Shown: positions 1 through 9,893, numbered from the stretch's first letter. The stretch is 64,000 nt of DNA from an uncultured Eubacteriales bacterium (GCA_900545515.1 UQZA01000010.1:22915-86914), one strand, 5' to 3'. The notes: generated from the sequence alone by a model not told the origin. Made by a program: numbers and translations.

Positions 1-890
1 GGGCCCGGAAGGCCTCTGCCACCTGGGGCTTGTCCTCCCGATAGGTGACGCCGAACCACCGGTCCGCCGTGGGAAGGACCCGCACGGAAATCTTCCCCTC
101 CTGCAGCAGCTGATCCACAAAAATGGGGATCAGGAATTCCGTCTTGTCCAGCTCCTCTTCCCCACGGCGGAAGAAGTCCCGAAAGCCCCGGTCCAGCTCC
201 TGCAAAAACTCCGGCGTCATACCCCACATGTTCATAGACACAAAGCAATCCGGGTCCAGGGGCCGCAGGCTGCCATCCGGCTCCTGAACTGCCGCGCCGT
301 GGGGCTGCTTTACCACATTCCGGGTCTCTATCACTCGCTGCAGATATCCGTCCTGGCCCACATGGCAGATGCCCCTGGTTACGCCCCCGTGCTCACTGAG
401 GGTGTTGCGCAGAATAAAGCCGGCCATGCAAAAAGCGCCTGGTTTCCGGGGATCATAGTGCTGAAGGAAGGCGTACAGGCGGCCGAAGGCCTCTTTTCCG
501 TAATAATCGTCTGCATTGATTACAGCAAAGGGCTCATGGAGTACCTCCCGGCAGGCCAAAAGCGCCTGTCCGGTTCCCCAAGGCTTTTTCCGCCCAGTCG
601 GAACCTTCGCGCCCTTTGGCACATCCTCCAGCTCCTGGAAGGCATAGGCCACCTCTACCCCCAGCCGGCGGCAAATCGCCTCGATCCGGTCCCCAATTAC
701 CTGGCGGAAGTCCGCCTCGATGTCCCGGCGGATGATGAATACAATTTTGTCAAACCCCGCCGCAATTGCATCGTGAATGGAGTAATCCATAATGATTTCG
801 CCCATAGGGCCCACAGGCTCCAGCTGCTTGATGCCGCCGCCATACCGGGCTCCGATTCCCGCAGCCAAAATAACCAGTGCAGTTTTCATG
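1..890 (-). CDS. Nucleotidyltransferase family protein (3' end outside window)
   Basis: The gene reads leftward from an ATG at 890 preceded by a GGGAGGGGA ribosome site, and runs off the left edge after about 296 codons. The N-terminus has the sugar-phosphate nucleotidyltransferase loop (LAAGIGARYGG, then KQLEPVGP) and a metal-binding NADDYYG segment near residue 125, typical of the NTP_transferase fold that joins a nucleotide to a phosphorylated sugar or choline. The true substrate cannot be told from sequence. It is clearly paralogous to the plus-strand gene at 20023-20952 (shared RYGG, KQL, PWGTGQA/PWGTAQA, DDYYG and WFGVTY/WYGVTY segments). No neighbouring polysaccharide genes are visible to fix a pathway. 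Confidence 0.85.
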
Positions 891-913
891 CTGATCCCCT
901 CCCAAATTTGTTT

Positions 914-960
914 AGAAAAACGCCGCGCTGCCTGAGGAAAGGGACTTGCTGCCGCGCGGC
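914..960 (-). terminator. Leader hairpin with U-tract (possible attenuator) before the left-end nucleotidyltransferase
   Basis: Read on the minus strand, GCCGCGC pairs with GCGCGGC across about 25 bases and is followed by GTTTTTC. It lies between the putative promoter (992-1020) and the start codon at 890. It is therefore either a transcription attenuator or a read-through terminator. No riboswitch class is recognised in it. Confidence 0.5.
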
Positions 961-991
961 TCAGGCCGGAAGTCCAGCCTTTTATGGAATC

Positions 992-1020
992 AGTATATCA
1001 TGTTTTCCCCCATATTTCCA
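992..1020 (-). promoter_or_regulatory. Promoter of the left-end nucleotidyltransferase gene
   Basis: On the minus strand there is TGGAAA, a 17-base spacer, then TATACT with an upstream TG (extended -10). It would start transcription near 985, about 95 bases before the ATG at 890. Confidence 0.55.
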
Positions 1021-1195
1021 CCCCCATTCTAGCCTCTTTCAGGGTGCACGCCACCCATCTTTGCACTGGCACAGAAGCTCTCCTGGCTTCCCGCGGAGAC
1101 AAAGGCGTACAGCTAGGGCGATGCTGTCTATGCCATGGTTGTCCATAGGGGCGGACCAGCGTGTCCCCCGGAGCGCCCAAAACGCTCCCTATCAA

Positions 1196-1224
1196 TTTGG
1201 CCCCGGGAAAGCCCCGGGGCCAAA
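1196..1224 (-). terminator. GC-rich hairpin after the subtilase gene
   Basis: A perfect 12-bp inverted repeat (TTTGGCCCCGGG) with a 5-base loop lies about 26 bases after the subtilase stop codon. No clear U-tract follows on the minus strand, so it may act as an RNA 3' stabiliser or a weak terminator. A smaller hairpin (GGAGCG/CGCTCC) follows at about 1171-1188. The rest of 1021-1195 shows nothing I recognise. Confidence 0.5.
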
Positions 1225-1249
1225 CCTTGCTGCAGCCACAGCGCAGCGC

Positions 1250-4200
1250 TTATTTCAGGAACAGGCTGTTGACTACCAGTCCTGTGCCGATCTCGCAGAC
1301 CGGCGTGGCGCAGGCAGTGCCCAAACCGATGGTGCACAGCACAGACTCATGCCGGGCCCCGTCGTAGTACTCGGTGCGCAGATCGCGAATCGCATATACT
1401 GTACCCGTGAGCATGTCCTTCACAAAGCTGCGACCGCCAACGAAATCGCCCCAGTATTTGGCAAAAATCGCCTGCTGCACAGGAGATCGATTCCCTTCCA
1501 AGTCAATGCTGGTGAGCATACCTGTGGTAAAGCCATCCACAAAGTACAGCTTCCCATCGTGGAACAGGAGGTTCGTGGGACGAGACTCCGAGTCCTTCAT
1601 GATCTGCTCCTTGATCGCACCAGTGGCAGGATCCACCTCGGCAATGATGGCTTTGAAGGAGTCCAAAATCGGGGAGATGTTGTAGGCCTCCATCGTGGCG
1701 TACAGCTTGCCCGTTTCCGGATCATAGGTCATATCCACCACGCTGTAAGGCGCATCTACATAATAGACCATGTTTGCTCCCAGCTTATCCTGGGCCTCCA
1801 GGCTCTCGGTGAGGCCGTGGATGCCGCTGCCCACCTGGGTCCGCTGGAAGGTCTCTGTGTCCACGGTGTAGAAGTACCCTTCTGCGTCGTAGGAGTACAG
1901 GGTCTCACCGGCCAGGATCGAAGCCGTGATCTTGGCCTCGCCCTCTGCGTCCTCCCGCAGGGTGGTCACCTCCCCTGTGGTTTCGTCAAAGCTGATCCAC
2001 CGGGTATTCAGCTCGTCGTAGCCGTAAAACTTCCGCTCATGGTCCAAAACCGTGACGGTGCAGGAGTCAGAAGCCCCCTCAGCCGTGCTTGCGGTGATGG
2101 TCACCGTGCCGGTGGACACCGGCGTCACCACGCCGTCGGACACTGTGGCGACTGTCTCATCGCTGGAGGTCCAGGTAAGGCTCCCCTCCACCTGGGCCAC
2201 GCTCACCGGCAGAAGGGTGGCATGCAGCGTCAAAGGCTTGCCCACCGCCGCAGCCATCGCCTCCGGCAGTCGGACGCCGGTAGCCTGCAGTGTGGCAGGT
2301 GTTGCCGGCTCTTCCGCTGGGATGCTGAAGAGGGAGGTTACCTCAATGCCCACACCCTTTTGTTCGCCGCTGGCGGCGTCAATGGTGCCCAGCGAGACAG
2401 CATATCCGGTCTCCCGGTCCAGGCGCATCAGCTTGCTGCCAAAGCCGTTGGTCCGTGCCCAGTAAATGGTGTCGTTGTTGTAATCATAATGCATGCTCTG
2501 ATAAATGGAGCCGGACATGCTGGTGCTGCTCCGATATGTAGCCTCAGCCGTGTCTTTATTGAGCTGATACATATTACCGGCGGCATCCACCGCGTACAGA
2601 ATGCCCCCGTTGTCACAGGCCAGGGCGACCATCTCATAGCCGGTATCGCCCACCACCGTAAACAGGCCGGTCTTCAGATCCATCTGCGCCAAGGCGCCGG
2701 TGTTCCGGTCATCTGACAACACAGCAAACATGGTACCGGTGGTATAATCGAAGGCCATGTCCCGCACGAAGCAGTCCACCTGTGCCAGTACCTCATAGGA
2801 GAAGTTGCCAGGGTCTACCTTCAGGGTGTAGTAGAGGTAATCCTTATTGCTCTGGCCGCTGGCGTAGATACTTCCGTCATAGTAAGCGCCGGCGTAAATG
2901 CCAATGTCGCTGGCCGCAGACAGGAGCTTCCCTTCACCGGGACGCAGGATGGGAATTTCGCCCCAGCGTTCAATGGAGAAGCCATTCATGCCATCGCCAA
3001 AGTCATACAGCATAAAGCCATACAGACTGCCCAGATCCGGATTAACCACCACCTGAGCCGTCAAAGGCTCCAGGCCCTCCACGGTGACCGTGAGAACCGT
3101 CTCGCCGGCACAGACGCCGGTAATCAGGCCGTTTTCATCTACTGTGGCAACCGTCTCATCTGCCATGGTATAGGTGGGGTGGCAGGTGGCATTCCAGGGC
3201 TCCAGCGTCAGCTGTACCTGCACCGTCTCATGCTCCGCCAGTTCAACCCGCTCCGGGATGGAAACCCGGCTGGGCGCCACCACCGGAGTCTCCGGCTCCG
3301 GATTCAAAAGGATCAAAAGGCCGGTATTCTCCGCTGTCCGGCTCTGGCCGCCCACAGCGCCAGTGGTGATGATCCGCAGATCCTCCCAGGTGCTGAGGTC
3401 AATCCAGTGAATGAGATTCTTCTCATCGGCCCACAGCAGACCGTTGTTTTCCTGAGAGTACACCAGAGAGCCGTAATCCGTCCGGTCTGCCAGGCCTTCT
3501 CCCAGGGATGTCTCGCCCACAAAGTCCAGACTGTCTCCCGACAGTTTCCCCTTCACCAGAGTTGCCTCCCAGGTCTCCTGGCTTTCAGTGATAAAGTAGA
3601 AATTCCCTTCGTAGTCAATGGCCATGCCGCCCTTGGGGGCGCCGAACTGACTGCTCAGCTTCTGTACCTTGGCAGTCTCGCCGCTGGCAGGGTTCACCCG
3701 AAGGAGGAAGTACTCCGTTTCCCAGGTGGAGGTGTTTTCCTCTTCAGTCAGACCATACAGGAAGCCATCGGCATAGTTTACAGCCATAGCCAGGATTTTG
3801 CCCTGGGTCTCGCCCACTGCCGTTCCGGTAAAATCTGTGGGGTTCAAGCGGTAAAGGGTGCTGTTGTAAATGGTGTTATAGTCCTCGTCATAGCTCTCTT
3901 CACAGTCGAAGGCATAGACAAAGCCCTTCATGTAAGCGGCAGCCGTGATGGGGCCGGTCTCCGCCGTACCGGACAGCGCCAGGCCGTTCTGAGGCTGGCC
4001 CGCCGCCAGGTGGACCCACTGGCTTCCCTTGTTGTTGTACAGGTATGCCTCTCCTGTGACGGCGTTGACGTGCACCTGGCAGGAAACCGTCAGGTCGCCA
4101 GCCTGGGCAGTGACCGTGGCGCTCCCCACGCCAGTCGCCTTCACAATGCCATCGGATACTGTGGCAACCTCCGGATTGTCCGAGGTCCAGGTCACGTTCT

Positions 4201-7200
4201 CCATGTCTGCATAGTAAGGCTTCGGCAGACAGGTGAGGCCGGCGGTCTGATTCATGGTCAAATACAGTTCCGTCTTGGACAGGAGCAGTGCCGTAGCCGC
4301 TTCATTCTCAGGCAGCAGGGCCCGACCGCAGTCATAGGGCTTAAACAGGCCGGTGAGCTCCGCGTTGTCCTCAGGCTTCACCATAGACAGCAGGCTGCCA
4401 TCTTCCTTGCTTACTTCGAAGAAATAGCCCTGGCCAACCTGGCCCTGGTAACCGGCCCAATAGAGCTTGTCGGTCTCATGATCCACCGTCATGCTCTGGG
4501 CATAGGCGGGGTAGTAGCTGCTCTTTTGCGCCATGCCAGTGGCCGTGACGGTCTCCGCATCCACAGTATAGAGGCGGCCCTCACTGATATCCACCGCAAA
4601 CAGCTGACCCTCGTTATCGCAGGCCAAGGTCAGCAGCTGGGTATCTTCATGGTCTACCCCCTCAATCACGCCCAGATCCGTCACCTTACCGGTGAGATAG
4701 TCCACCGTCATCAGGTGGCCCCCCTCGTTCTCCTTCAGCTCGTCTGTAAGAACATAGAGGGTATCCGTGCTGTAGTCAAAGGCCATGTCCAGGGCGGAAT
4801 AGGTCTTGCCAAAGTAGCCGCTGCCGATTTTCAGATCGCCCAGCTTCGTTCTGACCCAGGAGCCGGCCTTCATGGTGAAAATCTGGCTGTTGACATCAAT
4901 GCCGATGATGTAGCCGTCCACATATTCCGCAGCCGCCACAGCCGGATCGCCGCTGTCATACTGGGAGGTATGCTGGAGCATTTCACTGGCATCTTCAAAG
5001 GAGTACCAACCATTGAGTCCATCTGTTGTGTACAGGTACCCGCCAATCACAGGGGAGCTGTACCGCCGGTAGGCATAGAAGGAATCAAAGCTTACGTTGT
5101 TTGCGCCTGCAAAGGAGATCTCATAGTAGGACTCGTTGCAGCCATAGTCGCAAACCGCAATGCGGAAGGTGGCGTCGTACTTGCTCACATCGATGGACAC
5201 CAAGGTCTTCTCGCCGGGCTTCACATCCACAGGGATGTACTCGTAAGCCACACCAGCCACCGTCATGGGCACCACGGCGGCGATGTCGTAGTTGTCGGAG
5301 ACGTAGAACTCCAACCGGCGTCCATCGGTATAGGGATTGTACAGATAGGCAATCTCATCGGTATAGAGCTTGGGGGCTTCCGTGTCAATGATCACCGGAA
5401 CCTCAACGCGATCATCCAGATCCGCCTCATCGGCAATTCCGTCATCCAGCTCGCCATCATCCAGGAAGGCATCGATGGTAAGCGTCACCCGGTCGTTGTT
5501 CGCCACTGCGTAGCTGCCATCCGGATTTTTGAAGTCGTAAGGAGCGCAGGCATTGCTGTAGGCCAAGGGCATGCAGATGCCATACCCATTCATGTAGAAG
5601 CTCTTACGGGCATAGGGGTACCACTCATAGAACAGCTGATTTCCCGCTTCATCGGTCCAGGTAAAGTCCACCAGCTCCGCTGCCCGCATCATACCCAGAT
5701 AGATTTCATTGATCATATCCAGATACCCATCGCCGTTGGGAGACAGCACATTGTGGGCCGGATCATAGGCCTCCGCCACATAGGGATTCAGTCCCAGATT
5801 GGAATAGCTGGAACCATAGTTGGTAAAAAGCACATTGGGATACCGGTTGCACAGCACATCCTGGCCCTCATAGTACCAGCCAATGTCAAAGACCTTGGAA
5901 TCGCTCCAGTTGCCGTAGAAGCCCATGAAGGGAAGGCTCAGGTCCACCCCGTCCTCGCTCTGGGCATACAGCCGGACAAATCCGTCCACGTAAATGCCAT
6001 TTTCGTAATACTCGTCCATGTAGGCCTTGTCCGCATCGGTCAAGGTCACCGTAACATGTACCGTAGCCGTGCCGTTGGCAGGCACCTTCACCACATCCAA
6101 GGCGGTAAAGCCGGCAGAGACCTTCTCAAAGAGGATCTGCACATCTGCCGTGTCCAAAATGCCGTCTCCACTCAGGTCCAGATCCCGGCGCACCGTCTCG
6201 CTCAGCTCTTCCAGGCCGTTGACACCGTCCAGAAGGACCTGAACGTCGGTCATATCCACTGCGCCGTCGCCGTTCACATCATAGAGCTTCGGCAGCTGTC
6301 CGTTTTCCGCGCTGAAGACCACAGAAGCGCCCAAGGCTCTGGAGGTCTCGCCCATAAAGGTATAACCGGGGTAATCTAGATTCACCTGATCCGTCAAAGC
6401 GACGCCGTCCAAGGTGTACACCTGCTCCCGGTCCGACAGGTTATTCACCTGGAAGGAGAAGCGGTACACACCGGTCCGGTTGTCGTCGTCACCCATGGAG
6501 ATCTTGGGCGTCTGCTCCACGCCGTTCCCGGCAGTGAGGTAGGCGGGGCTGACAATGGCGTTGTACACGTTGGCAGAGCCCGCGCCTTGCTTCCGGGGGG
6601 AGTACAGAACGCCAGAGGGCTCTTCCACCGGCACAGCAGTGCTCATGATCAGGGCCTCGGCAACGGTATGAGTTTGGCTATCTGTGAGATCATACGTATC
6701 CCGCAGGTACTCCAGCACCAGGGCGCTCATACCGGCAATGTGGGGAGAAGCCATTGAGGTGCCGCTGAGGGTACCATACGTGCCGTCAGTCAACGTAGAA
6801 TAGATGTTTCCGCCAGGCGCAGTCACATCGGGGGAAAGCTGTAAGTCCGGGGTGACGCCCCAGGAGGAGAAATCGCTCATGGTGCCGCCCAGGGGATTGG
6901 GGGTCTCCGTCATAACGCCGGCGGGCATGACCTCCAGGGTCCCCACGCCGTCTGTGGCATTGGCCGCCAGGATTTCTCCGCTGGCCTTGGTGATAAACGC
7001 ATTGGGCACCACACCGGCGTCCAGCATGTTAATCAGGCTGCCGTCTACATTGTCATAAACCAAGCATGCAACCGCGCCGGCATTGGCAGCGTTCTGCTGC
7101 TTCACCGTAAAGTCCAGGGAACCGCGGGAAACCACCGCCACCCGTCCGGCAACATCCAGGCCCTGGTAATCCTCCTCCGTGCCGTAGCCCGGAACCATCA

Positions 7201-8743
7201 CATACTCCAGGGATTTTCCGGACAGGGAGGTAAGGGGAATCTGGCCAGCATCGGAGAAGACGACTTTCTCTTCCCCAACCACCAGGTAGTTGAGCATCAG
7301 CCGGGTGTTCTCCAGACTGGCCACGCAGGTGGCGCCGATGTAAGTACCGGGAGAGGAGACGATACCATTGTCCGGGTCCTCGGTCAGGTTCAGGTTGGTG
7401 CCGAAGCCGTTGTAGGCGGCGGCAGAGGCGCTGTTGCCGGCGGCAATGGCCACCACCACATCGCTCTCCAGAATCTTTCCGTAAATTTTGTTGACCGTTT
7501 CCGACTCGTCCGTGAAACCACCGGGAGAGCCCAGGGACAGGTTGACCACATCCGCATTCAACCGGATGGCATCCTCCACAGCTGCCAAAACATCATCGTT
7601 ATAAGCGCCGCCGTTCACGCCAAAGACCTTCAGCACCAGAATCTGGGCGTCGGGGGCCACGCCAACCACAGGCGTGCCCTCCGTGGCATTGGCGGCTGCA
7701 ATACCGGCCACGTGGGTACCGTGGTCGCCCTGGTTGTCATGGTCATGGGTCACATCCAGGCCAGAATCCACGTAGTTGAAGGCATAGGGAATCTTCTCGC
7801 TGCGGTACAGCTTATCCGCCGTCAGTTTCACGGCGCTGCTGGAAGCATAGCGGGTATAGGCGTTCAGGGATTCCAGCACCCCGCTGATTTCCTCCTTGGT
7901 CAGAGAATCCTCTGTGAGCTCCGGAGATGCCGCAAAGGAGGGATGGTCCAGATCCAGGCCCGTATCAATGACGGCAATCCGCATTCCCTGGCCGGTATAG
8001 CCCAGCGTCTCCCAAGTCATCGCAGAGCCAAAGGTCTCCTTGGTGGCGTACATGCTGGGGTCACTCACGTCGGCTCCGCCGGCGGTCATGTCCACGGGCA
8101 CATCATACTTCTGCGCCACGAAGGCATCGTACACCCCATCCAGCTTCCGGATGCTTTCCAGAGCACCGTAGGGGACTTCCAAGGCCAGGCCGCTGAAGGC
8201 CACATTATAGTGATAGCGCACAGCAAGGGGCACGTCCGGCTCCGAAACCGTGGCCGCCTTTCCAGCCAGCCCCGTCATCTCACCCTGGGCGCTCACCACC
8301 GCCTGGCTGATTTTCTCAACCATGGCATCCTGGGTCGCCGTCATCGCTTCCACCTGGCGGGCCACCTTGGCCCCATTGGCGGCAATCTGGTCTGTGGTAA
8401 AGCCCTGATCCAGCAGCGCCTCTTCCTCCAGAACCACGATCACGCGGACCGTCTCGTCCTCGTCGTAAAGCGCTTCGTGCATCTGCTGGCCAGCCTGGTC
8501 CCGCTTCAGGTCCACGCCGGGATTTTCAATTTCTTTTGCCGTCACCTCAGGCGTAGCTGCCTGCTCCGCCTGTGCTTCCTGAGGAAGCGCTTCCGGCAAA
8601 GCCTCCGCCTGCAGCCGGTCTTCTCCCGTGATGGGAGTCGCAGTTGCCTGTTCGCCGTCTGTCGCCAAAACTTGCGCTGGAAGCAGGGTGGCAATCATGC
8701 ACAAAACCAACAGGAGGGAAAGTACACGGTTCATTCGTTTCAT
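1250..8743 (-). CDS. Giant secreted S8 subtilase with dockerin-like pair, Big_2 repeats and propeller-like blocks
   Basis: This 2497-residue protein starts with a Sec signal peptide (MKRMNRVLSLLLVLCMIATL) and a propeptide-like region to about residue 210. A subtilisin domain follows with catalytic Asp in VIDTG (about 259), His in HGTHVAG (about 341), the oxyanion Asn in AAGNSAS (about 437) and Ser in GTSMASPH (about 663). A PA-like insert lies between His and Ser, as in lactocepin/C5a-peptidase enzymes. Two EF-hand loops, DVNGDGAVDMTD and DLSGDGILDTAD (about 820-876), match a type I dockerin. The C-terminal ~1400 residues alternate four propeller-like blocks with three Big_2 domains. There is no LPXTG, SLH or membrane anchor, so surface retention may depend on the cohesin/SLH protein encoded 18 bases upstream in the same operon. 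Start: ATG 8743 after GGAGGAGCC; a second ATG lies three codons in. Confidence 0.9.
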   Translation of the reverse strand: MKRMNRVLSLLLVLCMIATLLPAQVLATDGEQATATPITGEDRLQAEALPEALPQEAQAEQAATPEVTAKEIENPGVDLKRDQAGQQMHEALYDEDETVRVIVVLEEEALLDQGFTTDQIAANGAKVARQVEAMTATQDAMVEKISQAVVSAQGEMTGLAGKAATVSEPDVPLAVRYHYNVAFSGLALEVPYGALESIRKLDGVYDAFVAQKYDVPVDMTAGGADVSDPSMYATKETFGSAMTWETLGYTGQGMRIAVIDTGLDLDHPSFAASPELTEDSLTKEEISGVLESLNAYTRYASSSAVKLTADKLYRSEKIPYAFNYVDSGLDVTHDHDNQGDHGTHVAGIAAANATEGTPVVGVAPDAQILVLKVFGVNGGAYNDDVLAAVEDAIRLNADVVNLSLGSPGGFTDESETVNKIYGKILESDVVVAIAAGNSASAAAYNGFGTNLNLTEDPDNGIVSSPGTYIGATCVASLENTRLMLNYLVVGEEKVVFSDAGQIPLTSLSGKSLEYVMVPGYGTEEDYQGLDVAGRVAVVSRGSLDFTVKQQNAANAGAVACLVYDNVDGSLINMLDAGVVPNAFITKASGEILAANATDGVGTLEVMPAGVMTETPNPLGGTMSDFSSWGVTPDLQLSPDVTAPGGNIYSTLTDGTYGTLSGTSMASPHIAGMSALVLEYLRDTYDLTDSQTHTVAEALIMSTAVPVEEPSGVLYSPRKQGAGSANVYNAIVSPAYLTAGNGVEQTPKISMGDDDNRTGVYRFSFQVNNLSDREQVYTLDGVALTDQVNLDYPGYTFMGETSRALGASVVFSAENGQLPKLYDVNGDGAVDMTDVQVLLDGVNGLEELSETVRRDLDLSGDGILDTADVQILFEKVSAGFTALDVVKVPANGTATVHVTVTLTDADKAYMDEYYENGIYVDGFVRLYAQSEDGVDLSLPFMGFYGNWSDSKVFDIGWYYEGQDVLCNRYPNVLFTNYGSSYSNLGLNPYVAEAYDPAHNVLSPNGDGYLDMINEIYLGMMRAAELVDFTWTDEAGNQLFYEWYPYARKSFYMNGYGICMPLAYSNACAPYDFKNPDGSYAVANNDRVTLTIDAFLDDGELDDGIADEADLDDRVEVPVIIDTEAPKLYTDEIAYLYNPYTDGRRLEFYVSDNYDIAAVVPMTVAGVAYEYIPVDVKPGEKTLVSIDVSKYDATFRIAVCDYGCNESYYEISFAGANNVSFDSFYAYRRYSSPVIGGYLYTTDGLNGWYSFEDASEMLQHTSQYDSGDPAVAAAEYVDGYIIGIDVNSQIFTMKAGSWVRTKLGDLKIGSGYFGKTYSALDMAFDYSTDTLYVLTDELKENEGGHLMTVDYLTGKVTDLGVIEGVDHEDTQLLTLACDNEGQLFAVDISEGRLYTVDAETVTATGMAQKSSYYPAYAQSMTVDHETDKLYWAGYQGQVGQGYFFEVSKEDGSLLSMVKPEDNAELTGLFKPYDCGRALLPENEAATALLLSKTELYLTMNQTAGLTCLPKPYYADMENVTWTSDNPEVATVSDGIVKATGVGSATVTAQAGDLTVSCQVHVNAVTGEAYLYNNKGSQWVHLAAGQPQNGLALSGTAETGPITAAAYMKGFVYAFDCEESYDEDYNTIYNSTLYRLNPTDFTGTAVGETQGKILAMAVNYADGFLYGLTEEENTSTWETEYFLLRVNPASGETAKVQKLSSQFGAPKGGMAIDYEGNFYFITESQETWEATLVKGKLSGDSLDFVGETSLGEGLADRTDYGSLVYSQENNGLLWADEKNLIHWIDLSTWEDLRIITTGAVGGQSRTAENTGLLILLNPEPETPVVAPSRVSIPERVELAEHETVQVQLTLEPWNATCHPTYTMADETVATVDENGLITGVCAGETVLTVTVEGLEPLTAQVVVNPDLGSLYGFMLYDFGDGMNGFSIERWGEIPILRPGEGKLLSAASDIGIYAGAYYDGSIYASGQSNKDYLYYTLKVDPGNFSYEVLAQVDCFVRDMAFDYTTGTMFAVLSDDRNTGALAQMDLKTGLFTVVGDTGYEMVALACDNGGILYAVDAAGNMYQLNKDTAEATYRSSTSMSGSIYQSMHYDYNNDTIYWARTNGFGSKLMRLDRETGYAVSLGTIDAASGEQKGVGIEVTSLFSIPAEEPATPATLQATGVRLPEAMAAAVGKPLTLHATLLPVSVAQVEGSLTWTSSDETVATVSDGVVTPVSTGTVTITASTAEGASDSCTVTVLDHERKFYGYDELNTRWISFDETTGEVTTLREDAEGEAKITASILAGETLYSYDAEGYFYTVDTETFQRTQVGSGIHGLTESLEAQDKLGANMVYYVDAPYSVVDMTYDPETGKLYATMEAYNISPILDSFKAIIAEVDPATGAIKEQIMKDSESRPTNLLFHDGKLYFVDGFTTGMLTSIDLEGNRSPVQQAIFAKYWGDFVGGRSFVKDMLTGTVYAIRDLRTEYYDGARHESVLCTIGLGTACATPVCEIGTGLVVNSLFLK

Positions 8744-8761
8744 ATCCGGCTCCTCCTTCTT

Positions 8762-9760
8762 TTACAGCTGCCCATAGCGGCAGAAGATTACAGCCGCCTG
8801 GGCGCGGGTAGCGCTGCCTCTGGGAAGCAGATAGCTCCCGGGGTAGCCTTCCAATATTTCCTCTTTCACGGCCCAGGCCACAGCGGCTTCCGCCCAGCCT
8901 GCCACCTTCCCGGCATCCACAAACTGGCTAAGGTCCGCCTGCCCGGTCACATCCTGTCCCGTTGCCTTTGCATACCGGTACAGCATGGTCACCAGCTCCT
9001 GACGGCTGATGGCTTGGTGCGGCGCAAATTGGGTCTGGCTTACACCATTGGTCACGCCTTGCTCCACAGCCCATGCCACAGCCGCTCCATAATATCGGGC
9101 CGTGTCCACATCCGTAAACGCCGTCTCCAGACTCTCCACAGCCGGGCTTCCCGCGAAGCGGTACAGCACTGTCACAAACATAGCCCGGTCCATCTTACCC
9201 TCAGGGACGAATTTCGTCCCGGTGACGCCCTGGAACAAGCCTCCGTGGTAGGCCTTCAGAATTTCCTCTTTGGCCCAGTGGTTCTCGATGTCCTGGAAGG
9301 GGTTGTATTCCAGAGACACGGTGTCTCCTTCTACCGTTCGTTTCTCCTCCCCGGCATAAACCTCACCGGCCTCTGCCGCGAAGGTCCCATCCTGGGTCAC
9401 CTGGAAAGTCAACTCCACCATGGGAGTCTTCTCTGCCGTGAGGTTGCTGCCGACCCAAGCCAGGCAAACCTCCCCTGCCGTCTCCCCGTTTACGCTGGAG
9501 GCTCCGAAGCTCCCCAGAACCCGGGAACCGGTCAAGGTGGACACCTTGGGATCATAGGTGGCAGTGAGACGGCCATTGGTCACCCCTTCGCCGCCTTCCA
9601 GGTAGACTGTCACAACCGCGTTCCCTGCCCGGTACTCTGCGGTCATAGTCAACCGGGCTCCGGCTGTCCTTTCGCTTCCGGTCCCTGCCGCCCATACGCC
9701 AGTGGTCATGGTAAGCACTAGGACCAGGGCCAGAAGCAGTGCTCTGATTCTTGTTTTCAC
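8762..9760 (-). CDS. Cohesin-like domain plus three SLH repeats, cell-surface anchor protein
   Basis: I chose the GTG at 9760, which has AGGAAG eight bases upstream and begins directly with a signal peptide (VKTRIRALLLALVLVLTM) ending near WAAG; a longer in-frame start at 9865 would put 35 non-signal residues in front. Residues of about 35-150 form a beta-rich domain with the cohesin signature pattern (AGNAVVTVYLEGG, LTATYDPK, CLAWVGSNLT, MVELTFQV). Three SLH motifs follow (FQDIENHWA, FTDVDTARYYGAA, SQFVDAGKVAGWA, each with its downstream helix), which bind pyruvylated secondary wall polymers. The gene lies immediately before the dockerin-bearing subtilase, suggesting a two-gene operon in which this protein is the wall receptor for that enzyme. 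The cohesin call is by pattern, not by search. Confidence 0.8.
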   Translation of the reverse strand: MKTRIRALLLALVLVLTMTTGVWAAGTGSERTAGARLTMTAEYRAGNAVVTVYLEGGEGVTNGRLTATYDPKVSTLTGSRVLGSFGASSVNGETAGEVCLAWVGSNLTAEKTPMVELTFQVTQDGTFAAEAGEVYAGEEKRTVEGDTVSLEYNPFQDIENHWAKEEILKAYHGGLFQGVTGTKFVPEGKMDRAMFVTVLYRFAGSPAVESLETAFTDVDTARYYGAAVAWAVEQGVTNGVSQTQFAPHQAISRQELVTMLYRYAKATGQDVTGQADLSQFVDAGKVAGWAEAAVAWAVKEEILEGYPGSYLLPRGSATRAQAAVIFCRYGQL

Positions 9761-9893
9761 GTTGCTCTTCCTTTCTGTTTTGATTTTGGGTACATATAAG
9801 CCAGCGCCGCTTGCTGCTAATGCAGTAAAGCACATGGGTACAGCAAGCTCATCCCGCCGGGGCAAGATGAGATCCGGCGCTTCCTTCTGCTTC

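Noticed and set aside
299..2716. Long plus-strand open frame opposite the nucleotidyltransferase and subtilase genes
   Set aside because: It runs across two real minus-strand genes, has no ribosome site or domain pattern and is Pro/Arg/His-rich, as expected of an antisense frame in GC-rich DNA.
3179..6379. 1066-codon plus-strand frame inside the subtilase gene
   Set aside because: Antisense to clearly conserved Big_2, propeller-like and dockerin segments; no start signal or recognised domain.
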